NCBI GenBank assembly: GCA_903632075.3
Contig: CAHIKZ030004727.1
Coordinates: 542,501 to 606,500 of the forward strand
Source of the DNA: Acanthosepion pharaonis
Taxonomy: Eukaryota > Mollusca > Cephalopoda > Sepiida > Sepiidae
DNA: 64,000 nucleotides
Reading direction: 5' to 3'
The translations under genes were made by a program, and so were the position numbers. Positions 40,551-51,198 of this stretch are shown here, piece by piece. The notes under the pieces are model-generated. The model searched no databases, had not been told where the DNA came from, and was given only the letters and a program-made list of their open reading frames with translations. Each line of letters begins with the position of its first letter. Positions within the stretch are counted from its first letter, which is position 1.

Positions 40551-40555
<5 letters not shown>
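40262..40555 (+). repeat. SINE-D copy with a 5S 3'-end remnant at its head
   Basis: It begins ACCATATGTTGTAAGCTT, the last part of a 5S unit as seen at 62394-62653, and joins GGATG as in those copies. GGGTGTAATGGATAACCGCT (A-box region) and GAGTTCCAATTCCAGTC (B-box region) follow, then body ATATGAATCCACCTCTTCTC and ACTATGGGTTAATTAGTAG, and the tail TTGATAAGCCTTATAAAAC with (CAAT)n. Confidence 0.75.

Positions 40556-40626
<71 letters not shown>
40554..40626. repeat. (AT)n(TG)n array
   Basis: About 20 AT units followed by about 16 TG units, right after the (CAAT)n SINE tail. Confidence 0.96.
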
Positions 40627-40629
<3 letters not shown>

Positions 40630-40789
40630 GCGTGTAAAAGTTTTAAATCAACTACATAAATTAAGATTCTTTAGCAGTATGCTTTTATCAGTAGTGTCTG
40701 TGGACCTAGAGGATTGGAAAATAGGTTACTGCCTTTTTGTAAGTGCTCTGTAACAGAAGATACGCAACTTTAAGCAGCTTGATGCTGAA

Positions 40790-42024
40790 AAAAGGTCATG
40801 CAAATCTATCGGGTTAATAGAAAATCCGAGAAGATAAAGTCATGATAATATGAAAAGTTCTAAGTCGTAATTGTTCCATCTTATTAAAATGAGTGTAAGA
40901 TGACCTTGGCAAGTCATTGGAGGTGAACATTACCTGGCATTTTTTGCAATAGAATTCTGACTAAAATAGATGCTGAAACAAAGATGAAGGTTGTGACTTT
41001 GAAGAGGAAGAAGACTCGATGAGAGATAGTTAGGCAGTTGGGAATTTCCAGAAACCGTGTTTAAACTATTCAGAAGACATTTGCTACTACTGGAACTTTT
41101 TTCAGTGCAAAGAAAACTGAAAGACCACAAAAGTTAGACAAGAGATATGAAAGAAATATTATGAGAGTCTTGGTATATAATACAAAATTAACAGCCAGAC
41201 AAGTGAGGAATGAATCGAGGTTTAACAGTTTTCAGGTGATACAATACGCAGAATATAATGAAAATACAAATTGAACGAATGTATAGCAGCAAATGAATCA
41301 TTAACCAAAATAACATTGGAATAAAAGTAAAAGCAGATTTAACATGAGATACTGAGATGTGGAAGAAATTAATTCTTTATGGAGAATGTAAAATAGAGTT
41401 CCATTCTAATGCAAGAGAATACGCAAGAAGAGCAGTGGAAGACAAAAATAATGCAAGATACACGACAAAGACGGTAAAATTTGGTGGTGAACACGTAAAG
41501 ATGAGGGGGTTGCACCAAACGCGATGGTAGATTAAAATTGGTAAAAGCTGATATATTAGTTTACTACGGTCAAAGATGGTGACATTTTTCAGCATGAGGA
41601 TGCTCACTGCCACACATCATGCGCAACAAAATCACATGCAACAAAAACAGTTTCTTGAGGATGAAGATGTTCAACTTTTGGAGACCTGATCTCAATATAA
41701 TTGAACCATTGTGGTGGGAACTGAAGAAACAAGTGCCCCAACGAAAACCACGCAATATTCAAGATCTTTGTGATTACTTTTAAGGGGAATAGGAAAAGTT
41801 CCTGATCAAAAAATCTGGACCATTTCCTATTCAATGCCACATTTAATGGAAATAATTATTCAAGCCATGGACAGCAACACTAACTCCATACTTTGACATT
41901 TTGTACTTTCTGTAATAAAAATCATTTTTTGCAAAAAGAAAAGAATTCTTTTTAACTTTAGAAAACATCTGAAAGGTGAACTATTCGTTGATGACCTAAT
42001 ATTTTTGCATGACCTTTTTAAGTA
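40790..42024 (+). mobile_element. Second Tc1-like element, about 1.2 kb
   Basis: AAAAAAGGTCATGCAAAT near 40790 is inverted at about 42008-42024 (ATTTTTGCATGACCTTTTT). These short terminal repeats enclose a Tc1-like transposase. A TA duplication could not be placed with certainty. Confidence 0.65.
40984..41895 (+). pseudogene. Tc1-like transposase, decayed
   Basis: From a start codon at 40984 the readings give an HTH region (REIVRQLGISRNRV-like, then QKTFATTGTF), KKTERPQKLDKR, ARQVRNESRF, then WKKLILYGECKIEFHS where the family has a SDES-type catalytic block, YARRAVEDKNNARYTTKTVKFGG-like sequence, and late QYN*TIVV where IEPLWWEL can be read in another frame. DQKIWTISYSMPHLMEIIIQ matches the C-terminal end. 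About 300 codons are covered in order. Many stops and frame changes are present, and the first catalytic Asp is not visible. Confidence 0.75.
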
Positions 42025-42089
42025 AAACTGTGCCTAAGAGGGTTCAGGTTACAAAGATAGCCCCCAAATTTTACCCACTATTTTTTCTT

Positions 42090-42220
42090 TAATAAGATCT
42101 CTCGAATATTCAAGCCGGTAGACGAAAACAAATAAATATACTATTTAATAAATAAACGACGTGTCTACTCAAATACGAGTATCCACTAAAAATAACGTTC
42201 AAAGTAATAAAAAAATATCT
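42090..42220 (+). repeat. SINE-C body, headless copy
   Basis: TTTCTTTAATAAGATCTCTC, GAATATTCAAGCCGGTAGAC and CTACTCAAATACGAGTATCC match the next copy, which is 270 bp further on. Confidence 0.65.
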
Positions 42221-42357
42221 ATTGGATTAATAAAAATTCACTAATATCTCGAAAATTTGCTTTGTTTACGTTTGGATACGAAACTACAGAAAAATATTGG
42301 GACATTTATGACGGGAGAAGTTTTAGCTTAAGACTACAATTTTGGCCTTTACCGAAT

Positions 42358-42565
42358 GGTCACGGTAGCTCATTTGGTCAGAGCGTACCAGATTAAATAG
42401 TAGCTCCCTCTGCTCAGATCGACACAGGTTCGAATCCTGTTAGAGAGCGTAAAGTTTTCTTTAATAAGATTTCTCGAACATTCAGACTGGCAGAGAAAAA
42501 TCAATGAATATACTATTTAATAAATAGATGGGGCGTTTATTCAAATACGCGTAACCACTAAAATA
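42358..42565 (+). repeat. SINE-C, most complete copy, with a well-formed tRNA-like head
   Basis: TAGCTCATTTGGTCAGAGCG forms a D-arm (GCTC/GAGC) with a good A box. ACAGGTTCGAATCCTGT is a perfect T-arm with a consensus B box. The acceptor stem does not close, and an extra stretch lies between the arms, so it is a SINE head rather than a tRNA gene. The body follows with TTAATAAGATTTCTCGAACA and TTTATTCAAATACGCGTAAC. Confidence 0.75.
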
Positions 42566-42934
42566 AATAAAAAAGTGATGATGATATATATTATAGTGCT
42601 GTTCTTCTTGCTTGATTTGCTGCTTCTGTTTCAAGAAGGTTCCGTAACGCAACTATCACTGTGCATCACTTGAGTTGCCTTCATTCACCATTCTTCATCT
42701 CCAGTGATTCAACACTTCCCAATTCAGTAAATGATGTGGATGTGTCTAATGCTATGCATTAGTATCTTAAATACACGATTAAGTTCCTTCTACTATCATC
42801 TTGCCAGCGTAATCTGATCTTAGTCCTCAATAGCGTCAGTCTGTGACGTAAGATATGTGAAACTGAGCTCTTACGCATGTCGATGGCTGACAGACAGTCA
42901 ATCGACAATTTTGGAATAAAGTCATACACACACT

Positions 42935-42939
<5 letters not shown>

Positions 42940-42985
<46 letters not shown>
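42940..42985. repeat. (AT)n microsatellite
   Basis: About 22 AT units, just before repeat E. Confidence 0.95.
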
Positions 42986-42987
<2 letters not shown>

Positions 42988-43002
42988 ATATAAATATTTA
43001 TA

Positions 43003-43265
43003 CTCATGTGGAAAAACCTTAGGTATTTTGGCTTGTAAATGAACAAACCAATGGCCAAGGGAAAATAAGGGATAAAAAAGAAAGAACTAAGAACATGAAA
43101 TTGAGGCGAAAACAATCGTCCAGCGTCCAAAGAAAAGAACCTCCAAAACGAGTAAAGCAAAAGTAACTATATAAAGTGCTCAATACACTAAGTAGCACAA
43201 ACCTAAATATGAACCAAAAGAGCCAGGTAAACCTACCTACGTTTCACCTACACAGATCGTCAGGG
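43003..43265 (+). repeat. Repeat E, copy 1
   Basis: GGGATAAAAAAGAAAGAACT, AAAACAATCGTCCAGC, GTGCTCAATACACTAAGTAG, GAGCCAGGTAAACCTACC and GTTTCACCTACACAGATCGT follow in the same order as at 47500-47795. It contains one arm of the palindrome found there, in unpaired form. Confidence 0.7.
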
Positions 43266-43412
43266 TAAACTGGCCGAAGAGGTAAAGTTGGAACATATAG
43301 CCTACAACATAAAAACAACCATGACCACGTGACTAACTAAAAAAAAAAACAAAAAAAAAGTAAAACGGTAACTCAACAACGGGGGAGTTACGTTTTTTTT
43401 ATTCAATAACGG

Positions 43413-43419
<7 letters not shown>

Positions 43420-43504
<85 letters not shown>
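43420..43504. repeat. (AT)n(TG)n array
   Basis: About 27 AT and 15 TG units. Confidence 0.96.
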
Positions 43505-43506
<2 letters not shown>

Positions 43507-43508
<2 letters not shown>

Positions 43509-43910
43509 ATAAAATATAGTTTTACGGTATGGTATATTTGTGGGTTAAAGTCTTCATTATCAGGGATAGAGCATATATGAATATAAAAGTGGACACTGAA
43601 GTCAATACCCAGCGGCGACCGTCTAATGCTTATACGCAATCATTAGAAACTATGTGTTATTTCTTCGCTCCACTATTTATATATGTAGGTCAATGATGCA
43701 TTGTGGGCAGTCTATTGTATTGTTCCAACGGTTGTTTTGGTGGTTGTTGCTATTACGTTTATTTGTGTTTATGTGTTTGTTCCTGATTTGTTCATTGTTA
43801 AAATTTGATCGACTACCCACAATGCATCACTGACCTGTACTTATAAATAGTCGAGCAAATACACAACCCATATGGCCTGACGATTGCATATAAACATGAA
43901 ACTGTTGAGT
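43507..43910. repeat. Foldback FB1 copy interrupted by a second hairpin element
   Basis: The left arm (GTGGACACTGAAGTCAATAC, CATTATCAGGGATAGAGC) and right-arm remnants (GCCTGACGATTGCATATAAA, CATGAAACTG) match FB1. They are separated by the MITE-like unit at 43655-43870. Confidence 0.65.
43655..43870. mobile_element. MITE-like element, about 215 bp, nested in FB1
   Basis: The left end CACTATTTATATATGTAGGT and CAATGATGCATTGTGGGC is inverted at the right end as CCCACAATGCATCACTGACC and TGTACTTATAAATAGTCG. The terminal repeats are about 50 bp. No transposase; the family was not recognised. Confidence 0.75.
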
Positions 43911-44340
43911 CCTGTTTCTTGGAATACTTGGTAGAGGATATGTCGATTTTAGCTCTTTCTTCTAAACTCCCCACCATCTCGTTTGAATTATAGTTCTTTT
44001 AGTTTATTTCTTTTAGTTTTCTTTCTGAATCTGCCATAATTGACGGGATTATTTTTTTTTTTTTCAAAATGAACCACCATTTAACGAGAGGCACTTAACC
44101 AACCGTTATCCACCACTCAATTCAAGATTCAACAAGCGTAACCAAATACAACTGGCATATTTAAATGCTAATGAAACGTCGAAGCTTTCTTTTTTCGAGT
44201 GGAGTCATTTAGTCTAGAACTAATAATGTCTCATTTCGAATGACGTCTCTGCTTCGTTCACTGTCAAATACATTGCCTTTCAAATTATTAACCAATTATT
44301 ATTTTACTATTTTTCAAGATATATAAATTATAGTACTATA

Positions 44341-44520
44341 TGAGTTCGTGGTTGTGTAGTCAAAACGTTAGTATTCCAGGCATAGTGAACAGAGTTCGAA
44401 TCTCAGCATGGTCAACATGGCAGGGAGGGGAGCTTGATAATATTGTCCAGAGGAAACGATTGCAGCATGCGTCACCATTGGGAAATCATTGAAATTCATA
44501 CCAAATGGGGATCCAAGACT
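44341..44520 (+). repeat. tRNA-like SINE head
   Basis: GTGGTTGTGTAGTCAAAACG (A-box region) and AGAGTTCGAATCTCAGC (B box in a T-arm-like context) are spaced as in tRNA heads. Family not assigned. Confidence 0.45.
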
Positions 44521-44741
44521 TGCAAATAAAAATGCGTCGGTGGTTGTTGAAGTATGAAGTCATAAGTCACCGTGACCGAGCGTTTGAAAGAACTTGTTTT
44601 GACTACTGATCACGTCAGTTTCGCAATCTCTGCCAGAAACTGCAACTATAAATAACTTTAAGCAAATGAGTCAAGATCTTAAAAGACGATCTTTGACCGG
44701 ATCTTATAGACTAGCGCTACACAGTCACAAACAAAGAGTAG

Positions 44742-45387
44742 TAAACATGGACTCTCGTACCCGCCATAAGACGGAATTTCAAGAGGTCTGGTTTTCAAAC
44801 TGACACCGCTTTTTAATTACCTTCACTCTACGGCAATTTTTATTTTTTAAAATACCTAAACATTATTATGAAAGTGAATTTATAATTTTTTTTTTGTTCT
44901 TGAGAATTTACAACTAAAATATTAAGCACTGTTTATTAAATTGTTTATTTACAAGAATAATTTTATATTTACAACATTCTAAAAACTAATTCAATTAAGA
45001 CTAATGCAATACCGTATTTATCATTTACCAATTTATAAAGAAATAAATGTGCAAACAATTTTTATTCATAAATTTATAAACATTTACTAAATTATTAAAT
45101 TACCATTTTATAAAGTTCGAATCAAGTGGCAATTAGCTGTTGTTTTGCCAACCGTTCCAATAAACAATGCAATAAATAGTGCAAATAATCTAATAAATAA
45201 ATTCTCAAGAACAAAGAAAATATATAAATTCACTTTCATATGTTTAGGTTTTATTCCAATTCTAATCAGCGCTTTTTAAAGCAATAAACATTTCTTAGGG
45301 GTGAAGGTAGTTAAAAAGCGGTGTCATGGGAAAAAAAAGCATCTTCTTGACACAACGCCTTATTGCGGGCATTTAAGTCCATGTTTA
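44742..45387. repeat. Foldback element FB6, about 645 bp with about 210-bp arms
   Basis: The ends TAAACATGGACT and AGTCCATGTTTA are exact inverses. Inside, GACACCGCTTTTTAATTACC, CCTAAACAT, GAAAGTGAATTTATA and TTGTTCTTGAGAATTTA pair in inverse order with TAAATTCTCAAGAACAA, TATAAATTCACTTTC, ATGTTTAGG and GGTAGTTAAAAAGCGGTGTC. The centre is AT-rich. No open frame of note. Confidence 0.88.
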
Positions 45388-45549
45388 TCCAAATAGCTTT
45401 ACCAAATAACAAAATCACAACACTTAGAGAATTCCAACAATAGCTGAAATAGGTAGCACATATAATTAGAAGTAAAAATAATGATATAATCAAAATGTAA
45501 CACTCAGTACTTCTATAAACAAAAGCTTAAAAGGAAAACTCCATTAAAT

Positions 45550-45990
45550 AAATACTAGAAAAAGTCCGTCCTGGGTATGACGATAAACCACATCCAACAA
45601 CAAGGCCTCTGACCAGGAGGCTTTGAGGAGCATATGACCGCTTCTTAACTGCTGGTGTTCCCAGGTCCACCCTGACCCGGGGTGGTAGAACCCTTTAGGC
45701 TCCCACATATGGGCAAATAGTTAGCCCCCAAACTGGGATAAAACACTATGAAAGTGTAAAAACAGGTTTAAAGCAGAAAGTGTAAAAATAGGTTTAAAGC
45801 AGAAATACTTTGTAAAAAAATTATTACCAGCAATACATTTTTAAATGAAAAATATCACCAGAAATACATTCTTTGAAGAAAAAAATATTACCAGAAATTC
45901 CGTTTTTGAAAGAAAAAATATTATCAGCAATAAAAATTTTCCGGCATTAAATAACGCATTGAGGTTGATATGCCGTAAAGCAATACAAAC
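45550..45990 (+). repeat. SINE-B copy, fullest
   Basis: The order is GCCTCTGACCAGGAGGCTTT, GCTGGTGTTCCCAGGTCCAC, CATATGGGCAAATAGTTAGC, CACTATGAAAGTGTAAAAAC, several ATTACCAGCAATAC-type units, and the tail GCATTAAATAACGCATTGAG, TTGATATGCCGTAAAGC. It gives the reference order for the copies at 28350, 31590 and 59220. Confidence 0.75.
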
Positions 45991-46379
45991 TATATTTTAT
46001 AAATTTCAATTTGGCCAATGAATTGCATAATTTGTCTTGTATGGAAATATATGAAAATCAATGAGAATGAAAAATAGGAACGTAATTTTAAAACCGCTTT
46101 TATACAGAAGTTCGTGGCAGTTAAAGAATATCAAATTCTCGATCGTGTTTATAGGGTCTCTAATCTGTTTCTTCAATTCTCCGATCAGCGATAAATGGCT
46201 GGAATGTGTAAATTGAATTGCATAAATCCTTGCATGCAATGCCATGAATGCAGCTAGTTAATTCATTAAAAAAAAGTCTTTCATCAAAAGATTTCTTTGT
46301 TTAGCAGCGAATAACGGTTTCCCTGTCCTCTCTGTTTTTGCCGAAAAAAAAAACACCCAAAAATCACAGATTCTTTCAT

Positions 46380-46750
46380 ACGGTGCGTCTATCGATCACG
46401 AGCATGAGTCCCGTGACTCATAAGGGTTGTAGGGGCACCACACCTCCTACAGCCGCATTATATGTGGTGTGTCTTGGGCAAGACAGTCAGACGGAGCCCA
46501 AACCTCTCCAGGCTGGTTTGAATTCAAGTTTTACTAGAATGGGTTTATTTTTGAAAAGTTTGTTCTTTGGATGGTAGTTCCATAACTCCTACCACTTTTT
46601 TTAGAACGCATGGCTTTACAGTTGCTTTGAAGTCAGTATAGAGAATTTTCGAATTTAATTTAAAAAAAACAAAACAAAAAAAAAACTTTTCGGTATTAGA
46701 TAACCGACAGAGTTGATATATCCTTAAAATAGAACAATCAATCAATAAAA
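46380..46750 (+). repeat. Unassigned repeat with a SINE-B-like tail
   Basis: The tail GTATTAGATAACCGACAGAG, TTGATATATCCTTAAAATAG, (AATC)n near 46735 belongs to the shared tail class. The body before it, including TAAGGGTTGTAGGGGCACCA, matches no other copy here. Confidence 0.4.
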
Positions 46751-47304
46751 GGAATATAAATCTCATAATTTTGGTAAACAATATTCCTATCCCGGCTTAT
46801 ATTTAAAAAGAGCGCTATCATTAAAAATTCGGCAGAACATTCATTAATAATACTGCAAACATTGAGGATCACGTGACGGTCGGTGAGTGACGTCAAGTGA
46901 TAGAGTGACGAAGGGCAGTTGCGATTTATAGCACAGAGAAAAAGGACGTTTCGTAGCCCACAGCAGTAGATCAAAGAAAAAAAAACATGGCCTCACTAAG
47001 TTCATAGAGAAACCGCCGTAACTTCAGTTTTCCGTTCGGGAAATATTACAAGTTTTCCCCTTTTTTACACACCGTTTGTTGTTGCATATATGTTATAATT
47101 TCTCTGTGTGGGACACGTGTATATGTGTAAATATATAATTTTGTGTACGACGTAGCATTATAAAACTCTTTCTGAGTGCAAAGCATTTTTGTCATTCTTT
47201 TCCTATATAGCTATTCCGTTCCGTGCGTGACCTAAGGTGCTATTATATCATGGATATAATAATGCCCATAACGGGAGAAATTCAAATGGGAGAATAAATC
47301 TTTC

Positions 47305-47310
47305 TCCCAT

Positions 47311-47345
<35 letters not shown>
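47305..47345. repeat. (CT)n microsatellite
   Basis: About 18 CT units. Confidence 0.95.
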
Positions 47346-47348
<3 letters not shown>

Positions 47349-47499
47349 CCCCCTTATAATGCAACAAAAATTAAAAAGTCCGTTAAGACCTAGTCGCCAT
47401 GTTTTTTTTTTTTTTTTTTTTGTGGTGTCCCCAGAACTCTCTCATCGTTGAGATTAAAAATCCCTAAGGGCCTTAACTCCCATTTAATTATATATAAAT

Positions 47500-47727
47500 G
47501 GTGGTACTCGTTTGGAAAAAACTCGGATAGCTCAAATTGCAGTAGAAAAAATCGGTACCCGAGGAAAAATTGGAAATAAAAAAGAAAGAACAAAGAACAT
47601 TAAAACAAGGCGAAACAATCGTCAAGTGTTTAAGCACCAAGTCCAAAGAAAAAAAAAAACAAAACGAGTAGAAAGGGTAAAAAGACAACTACGTAAAGTG
47701 CTCAATACACTAAGTAGAGCGATAACC
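47500..47727 (+). repeat. Repeat E, copy 2
   Basis: AAAAAAGAAAGAACAAAGAA, GGCGAAACAATCGTCAAG and GTGCTCAATACACTAAGTAG match 43003-43200. It runs directly into the 136-bp palindrome. Confidence 0.7.
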
Positions 47728-47863
47728 TAAGATAATCCTAAGGAGCCAGGCAAACCTACTTAGGTTTCACCTAAACGGATCTTCAGGATAAAGCCGGCTT
47801 TACCCTGAAGATTCGTTTAGGTGAAACCTAGCTAGGTTTGCCTGGCTCCTTAGGATTATCTTA
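47728..47863. repeat. 136-bp palindrome without spacer (68-bp arms)
   Basis: 47728-47795 and 47796-47863 are inverses with only 4 mismatches in 68. The centre is AAAGCCGGCTTT. The left arm is the end of repeat E, so a second, inverted copy of that end has been joined to it. Confidence 0.97.
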
Positions 47864-48019
47864 GATTTAATTATATGTATATATTTATTTTATAGTTGAG
47901 CCTATTAGGTTGAGCAGTATTAGGTTTTGAAACTAAATGAAACATTTTTATCGTAATACAGAAGAAAAAAAACGTGATTTGTGATTTTAGCAAGATCGTT
48001 CACGGTATATATGACGAGG

Positions 48020-48300
48020 AATGATAGTTTCTCAGGCAAAATTTTGGTCACTAGATAATTTCACGAAATACCGAAAATTCATGGCCACCAAATTCTCCTA
48101 ATCTTATTCCCGATAATTATTTTTTTTAGGTTGAAACCGTAATGAGCGTGAATAAACTGGTAGATTAGTCAGCAATTCAAGGTTAAGATCTGTGGACAAA
48201 ATCAAAAGCTAAACCAGAGTTTTTTGACCATTGTTATGGAGAACGTTATCTAAAGAGCGCGTTTCTATGAAGTCAAAAAAGGAGGAGTTTTTTTTTAAAG
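48020..48300 (+). pseudogene. Mariner-like transposase C-terminal fragment
   Basis: Forward translation gives NSWPPNSPNLIPDNYFF and then readings such as LWTKSKAKPEFFDHCYGERY. WPP.SP.L.P.D/NYF is the block with the third catalytic residue in mariner-type elements. A related piece occurs at 50090-50250. Confidence 0.55.
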
Positions 48301-48309
48301 AAAAAATAC

Positions 48310-49140
48310 CAATGTTTACCTAATACAAGGCTCAAGAGCGACTCTAGGTAGAATGTTTTTATGTTGTGCAGTATCAGCGTAAGTAAAGGCAAGAAGTGGA
48401 GTTCATGGGACTATGAAGTAGTTCAGTTTGATTTTTCACTTCTTGAGAAAATCAACGTTGCATTCGGTGTAACAGCTGGAGTTTGACGGGGAAAGAACAA
48501 CACCAAAGATTAGATTCATATATTTTTCCAATTTTTGAATATTTAGTTTTAAAGAACATTTGACAAATGTACAGAAATAACAAATTTATGCAGATTTTTG
48601 GTTAGAAACTGACTTCAAACTTTTACTATTTCAAGAATAAATCCAAATAAAGTTAATATCTTTTACATTAGGACATTGAAAAGGAAATATATTCAAATGA
48701 GAATTCTAATCATCACCACAAAGAAAATATGCAATTTTCGTTTTACTGTATTCGGTAAGTAAAAAGTGTATAAAAAATTGTAAAAGATTACAAAAACACT
48801 ACTCAATGTGTAAGACTTGTTAGATCATTTGCTGGATTATAATTAATAAAAACAAAAATTGATAAAAGTATATATAACACATTAATATTGCTGGGTACAA
48901 ATTATAAGGCAAAATGTTTTAAATTTGCATTGTTTATTGAAAATCACACTAAAACTACAAGACAGTATAGCATATTACATCATAATATAGCTAAATTGTT
49001 CAATATAATTTTTCTTTGAAGTAAATGAATGGTTTATTTGATGGCATAATGATTTAGTAATAATGTGCTTGTGCCATGCATATTGTCCATATACAATTTG
49101 TAAAGCTTCAGTAAATTATGTTATAAGGTTTTGTTATAAG
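48310..49140. other. AT-rich interval with nothing recognised
   Basis: No open frame, repeat family or structure stood out. Confidence 0.5.
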
Positions 49141-49339
49141 GCTTTCACTGATCACCGAAATGAAATTCCAACGCTACAATTTCGAACCTAAACTTAATTT
49201 TTAAACTAGTTTCCTCAAAACACGGTAAAGATTTGGAAAGAAAATATTTTGTGTCTTTATTCATCATGTGAAGCCCCAACTTTAAGTACAATCCCACGGT
49301 TCCAAAATCAAGCCGCCGTACTATGCAAGAAAGATAACG

Positions 49340-49450
49340 CCAAAGTTCGGGCGGAGATGTAAAGGAGTATAAGAGTAACCGGAAACGCAATCCTAAACAG
49401 GAAACAAGGGATAAACCACTACTCCTGTTCCAAAAAACCGAGAAGGTGCA
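49340..49450 (+). pseudogene. Exon-like cassette, copy A (shortened)
   Basis: Forward translation of 49360-49430 gives VTGNAILNRKQGINHYSCSK, matching GTGNPILNRKQMINLYSYSK at 13601-13828. Upstream GGCGGAGATGTAAAGGAGTA corresponds to the GGAGACGTTAGAAGTA of copy B with an 18-bp gap. The Cys-containing part is not kept. The 120-codon open frame on the opposite strand is a shadow. Confidence 0.45.
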
Positions 49451-49529
49451 TGAACCGGGCGATAAGTGAACCTCTTTACTCTTATTAGGAGAGGAAAATA
49501 ACAACAATAATTAGTGAATAATATTTCAG

Positions 49530-49640
49530 GGTTTAAGCGGAGACGTTAGAAGTATAGAATTGAAATAGACTTCAGAAGGAACCGGGAAACCAATCCTAAA
49601 CAGGAAACAAGGGGTTAACATCCTCTCCTGTTCAATAGAT
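49530..49640 (+). pseudogene. Exon-like cassette, copy B, with a conserved acceptor-like site
   Basis: TGAATAATATTTCAG ends at 49529, in the same place relative to the coding text as in the 13.8-kb copy. In phase, GLSGDVRSIELK is followed by an in-frame TAG (49566-49568) and then TSEGTGKPILNRKQGVN. It lies about 190 bp after copy A, so the pair looks like a tandem duplication. Confidence 0.45.
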
Positions 49641-50089
49641 CAGATATTGTACAGGGTATCAAAAAAAATCACTTCGGTATTTAAAAATGACATAACATGT
49701 CATATTTTTTATATCATTATTTTATTTTTTTTAAATTTCGGAACTTCTATTAACACATGGAAATTCTCATGGGAGATTTCACATCTGAACAAAGAAAGAA
49801 AATACTGGAATTTTATTTTGAATTTAACCAATCAATCTAATTATGACACAGTAGCCATGTTTTTTATGGAGTCCCCAGAACTCTCTCATCGTTGAGATTA
49901 GGAAATCCTTAAAGGCCGTAACTACTATTTAATGATATATGTATTTATTTTATTTTATAGTTGGCTAGTAACTAGCGATCAGTATCAGGTTTTGAATCTA
50001 ACTGAAACATAACAGAAACCATCTGGAAATTACAAAATTTCATAGTGATACCTATTCTCCTGGACTAACCTAGTTATTTTTTTTGGTGG

Positions 50090-50395
50090 AAGAAAACCTT
50101 AAGGAGTGCGTACAGATTACAGACAATTCAGCAACTCAAAGATAACATCTGCACATAAATTTCAAGTCCGCAGCCAGAGTTATTAACTTCTGTTACAGAG
50201 AATGTTATTGAAAGAATGTTTCTGTTTGCAGTCAAAAATGGAGGATATCTACATTGCATTTTTCTTTTATAATTAAATGGAAATTTAATTCCAATATTTG
50301 AATTTTCATTCTGTATAAAACTATTTTCGAATAATAATAAAAGAGTTGAAATTACTAGATTTTTAAATTCCTAGCTGATTTATGAGACATCGTGT
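50090..50395 (+). repeat. Mariner-like 3' fragment, copy 1
   Basis: The reading frames resemble the C-terminal part after the fragment at 48020. The end TTTGAATTTTCATTCTGTAT ... GAGACATCGTGTATA is about 75% the same as 51199-51300, in direct orientation. Confidence 0.5.
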
Positions 50396-50428
50396 ATACC
50401 TTTTTATAATTAAATGGAAATAGAGAGA

Positions 50429-51186
50429 GTGTCCACCAAAATTGACATCATTTAAAATGTGAATATCTGAGTAACTAAAAATCCCCGCCAAACAAAATTA
50501 AACAGGCTTCATGTTGAATAATAAAAAAAGATTTATTTGTCAAAAGTCGAACAAGATATTCAAAGGGATGTAGATTTTATAACGGAGCTTCACAGAGCTT
50601 CACAAATGTTAATATGCGCAACATTTCTAACACGACTCACGTTAAGTTGGTAGTCAAGCTCCTACCAAACACGCTGCAGCATGTCTTGTGTAACATTTTC
50701 CAGCACCCCGGTGCGGACTTATCTCATTGGGAATTTACCAGAAAGATAGTTCGGGCATGCTAGTGATAATGACAATGTGTTGTTGAAATGGCCACCATGT
50801 TCACCTATCTTGACACTTTGTGATTTTATTTCTATGGGGTTACGTGAAAGAATAGGTATTTTTCCTCACTCTCCTTACAAATCTAGATGAACTTAAGCAG
50901 AGAATCACGCAGACGCTGGCGAATATTACGAAAGACATGCTACAACGTGTTTGGCAGGAGCTGGACTAACGACAACGTGTGTCGTGCCACAGGTGGGGCG
51001 CATATTAAACATTTTTGAAGCTTTGTGAAATTAGTTATAAAATCTACTTTGAATATCTTGTTCGAATTTTGTTAAATAAATATTTTATTGTTCAGCATAA
51101 AGCCTATTTCATTTGGTTTGCCCGGGATATGTAGTTACTCAGATACTCATATTTAAATTATGTCAGTTTTTTTTTCTTAACCCTGT
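50429..51186. mobile_element. Foldback element FB7: about 277-bp arms, about 205-bp loop
   Basis: The arms 50429-50706 and 50912-51186 are inverse copies. Paired blocks include GAATATCTGAGTAACTA, CGAACAAGATATTCAAAG, TTAATATGCGC, AGCTCCTACCAAACACG and GCATGTCTT. The right arm also encodes the C-terminus of a transposase (next entry), so the left arm is an inverted duplicate of the transposon's 3' end. Direct repeats (50299-50395 and 51199-51300) flank it. Confidence 0.88.
50760..51015 (+). pseudogene. Mariner-like transposase C-terminus inside FB7
   Basis: Forward translation in shifting frames gives LKWPPCSPILTLCDFISMGL (WPP.SP.LT.CDF..G, with the third catalytic residue region), NRYFSSLSLQI-type sequence, ITQTLANITKDMLQRVWQEL and CRATGGAHIKHF. 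That is the regular end of this transposase group. The N-terminal and central parts are missing. Confidence 0.75.
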
Positions 51187-51198
51187 ATTTTTTAAGCG

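Noticed and set aside
42358..42450. Possible true tRNA gene
   Set aside because: The D-arm and T-arm are well formed but the acceptor stem does not close, the distance between arms is too long, and a SINE body follows that is shared with other copies.
49145..49507. 120-codon reverse-strand frame
   Set aside because: It is opposite the exon-like copy A, and only the forward strand shows similarity to the other copies.
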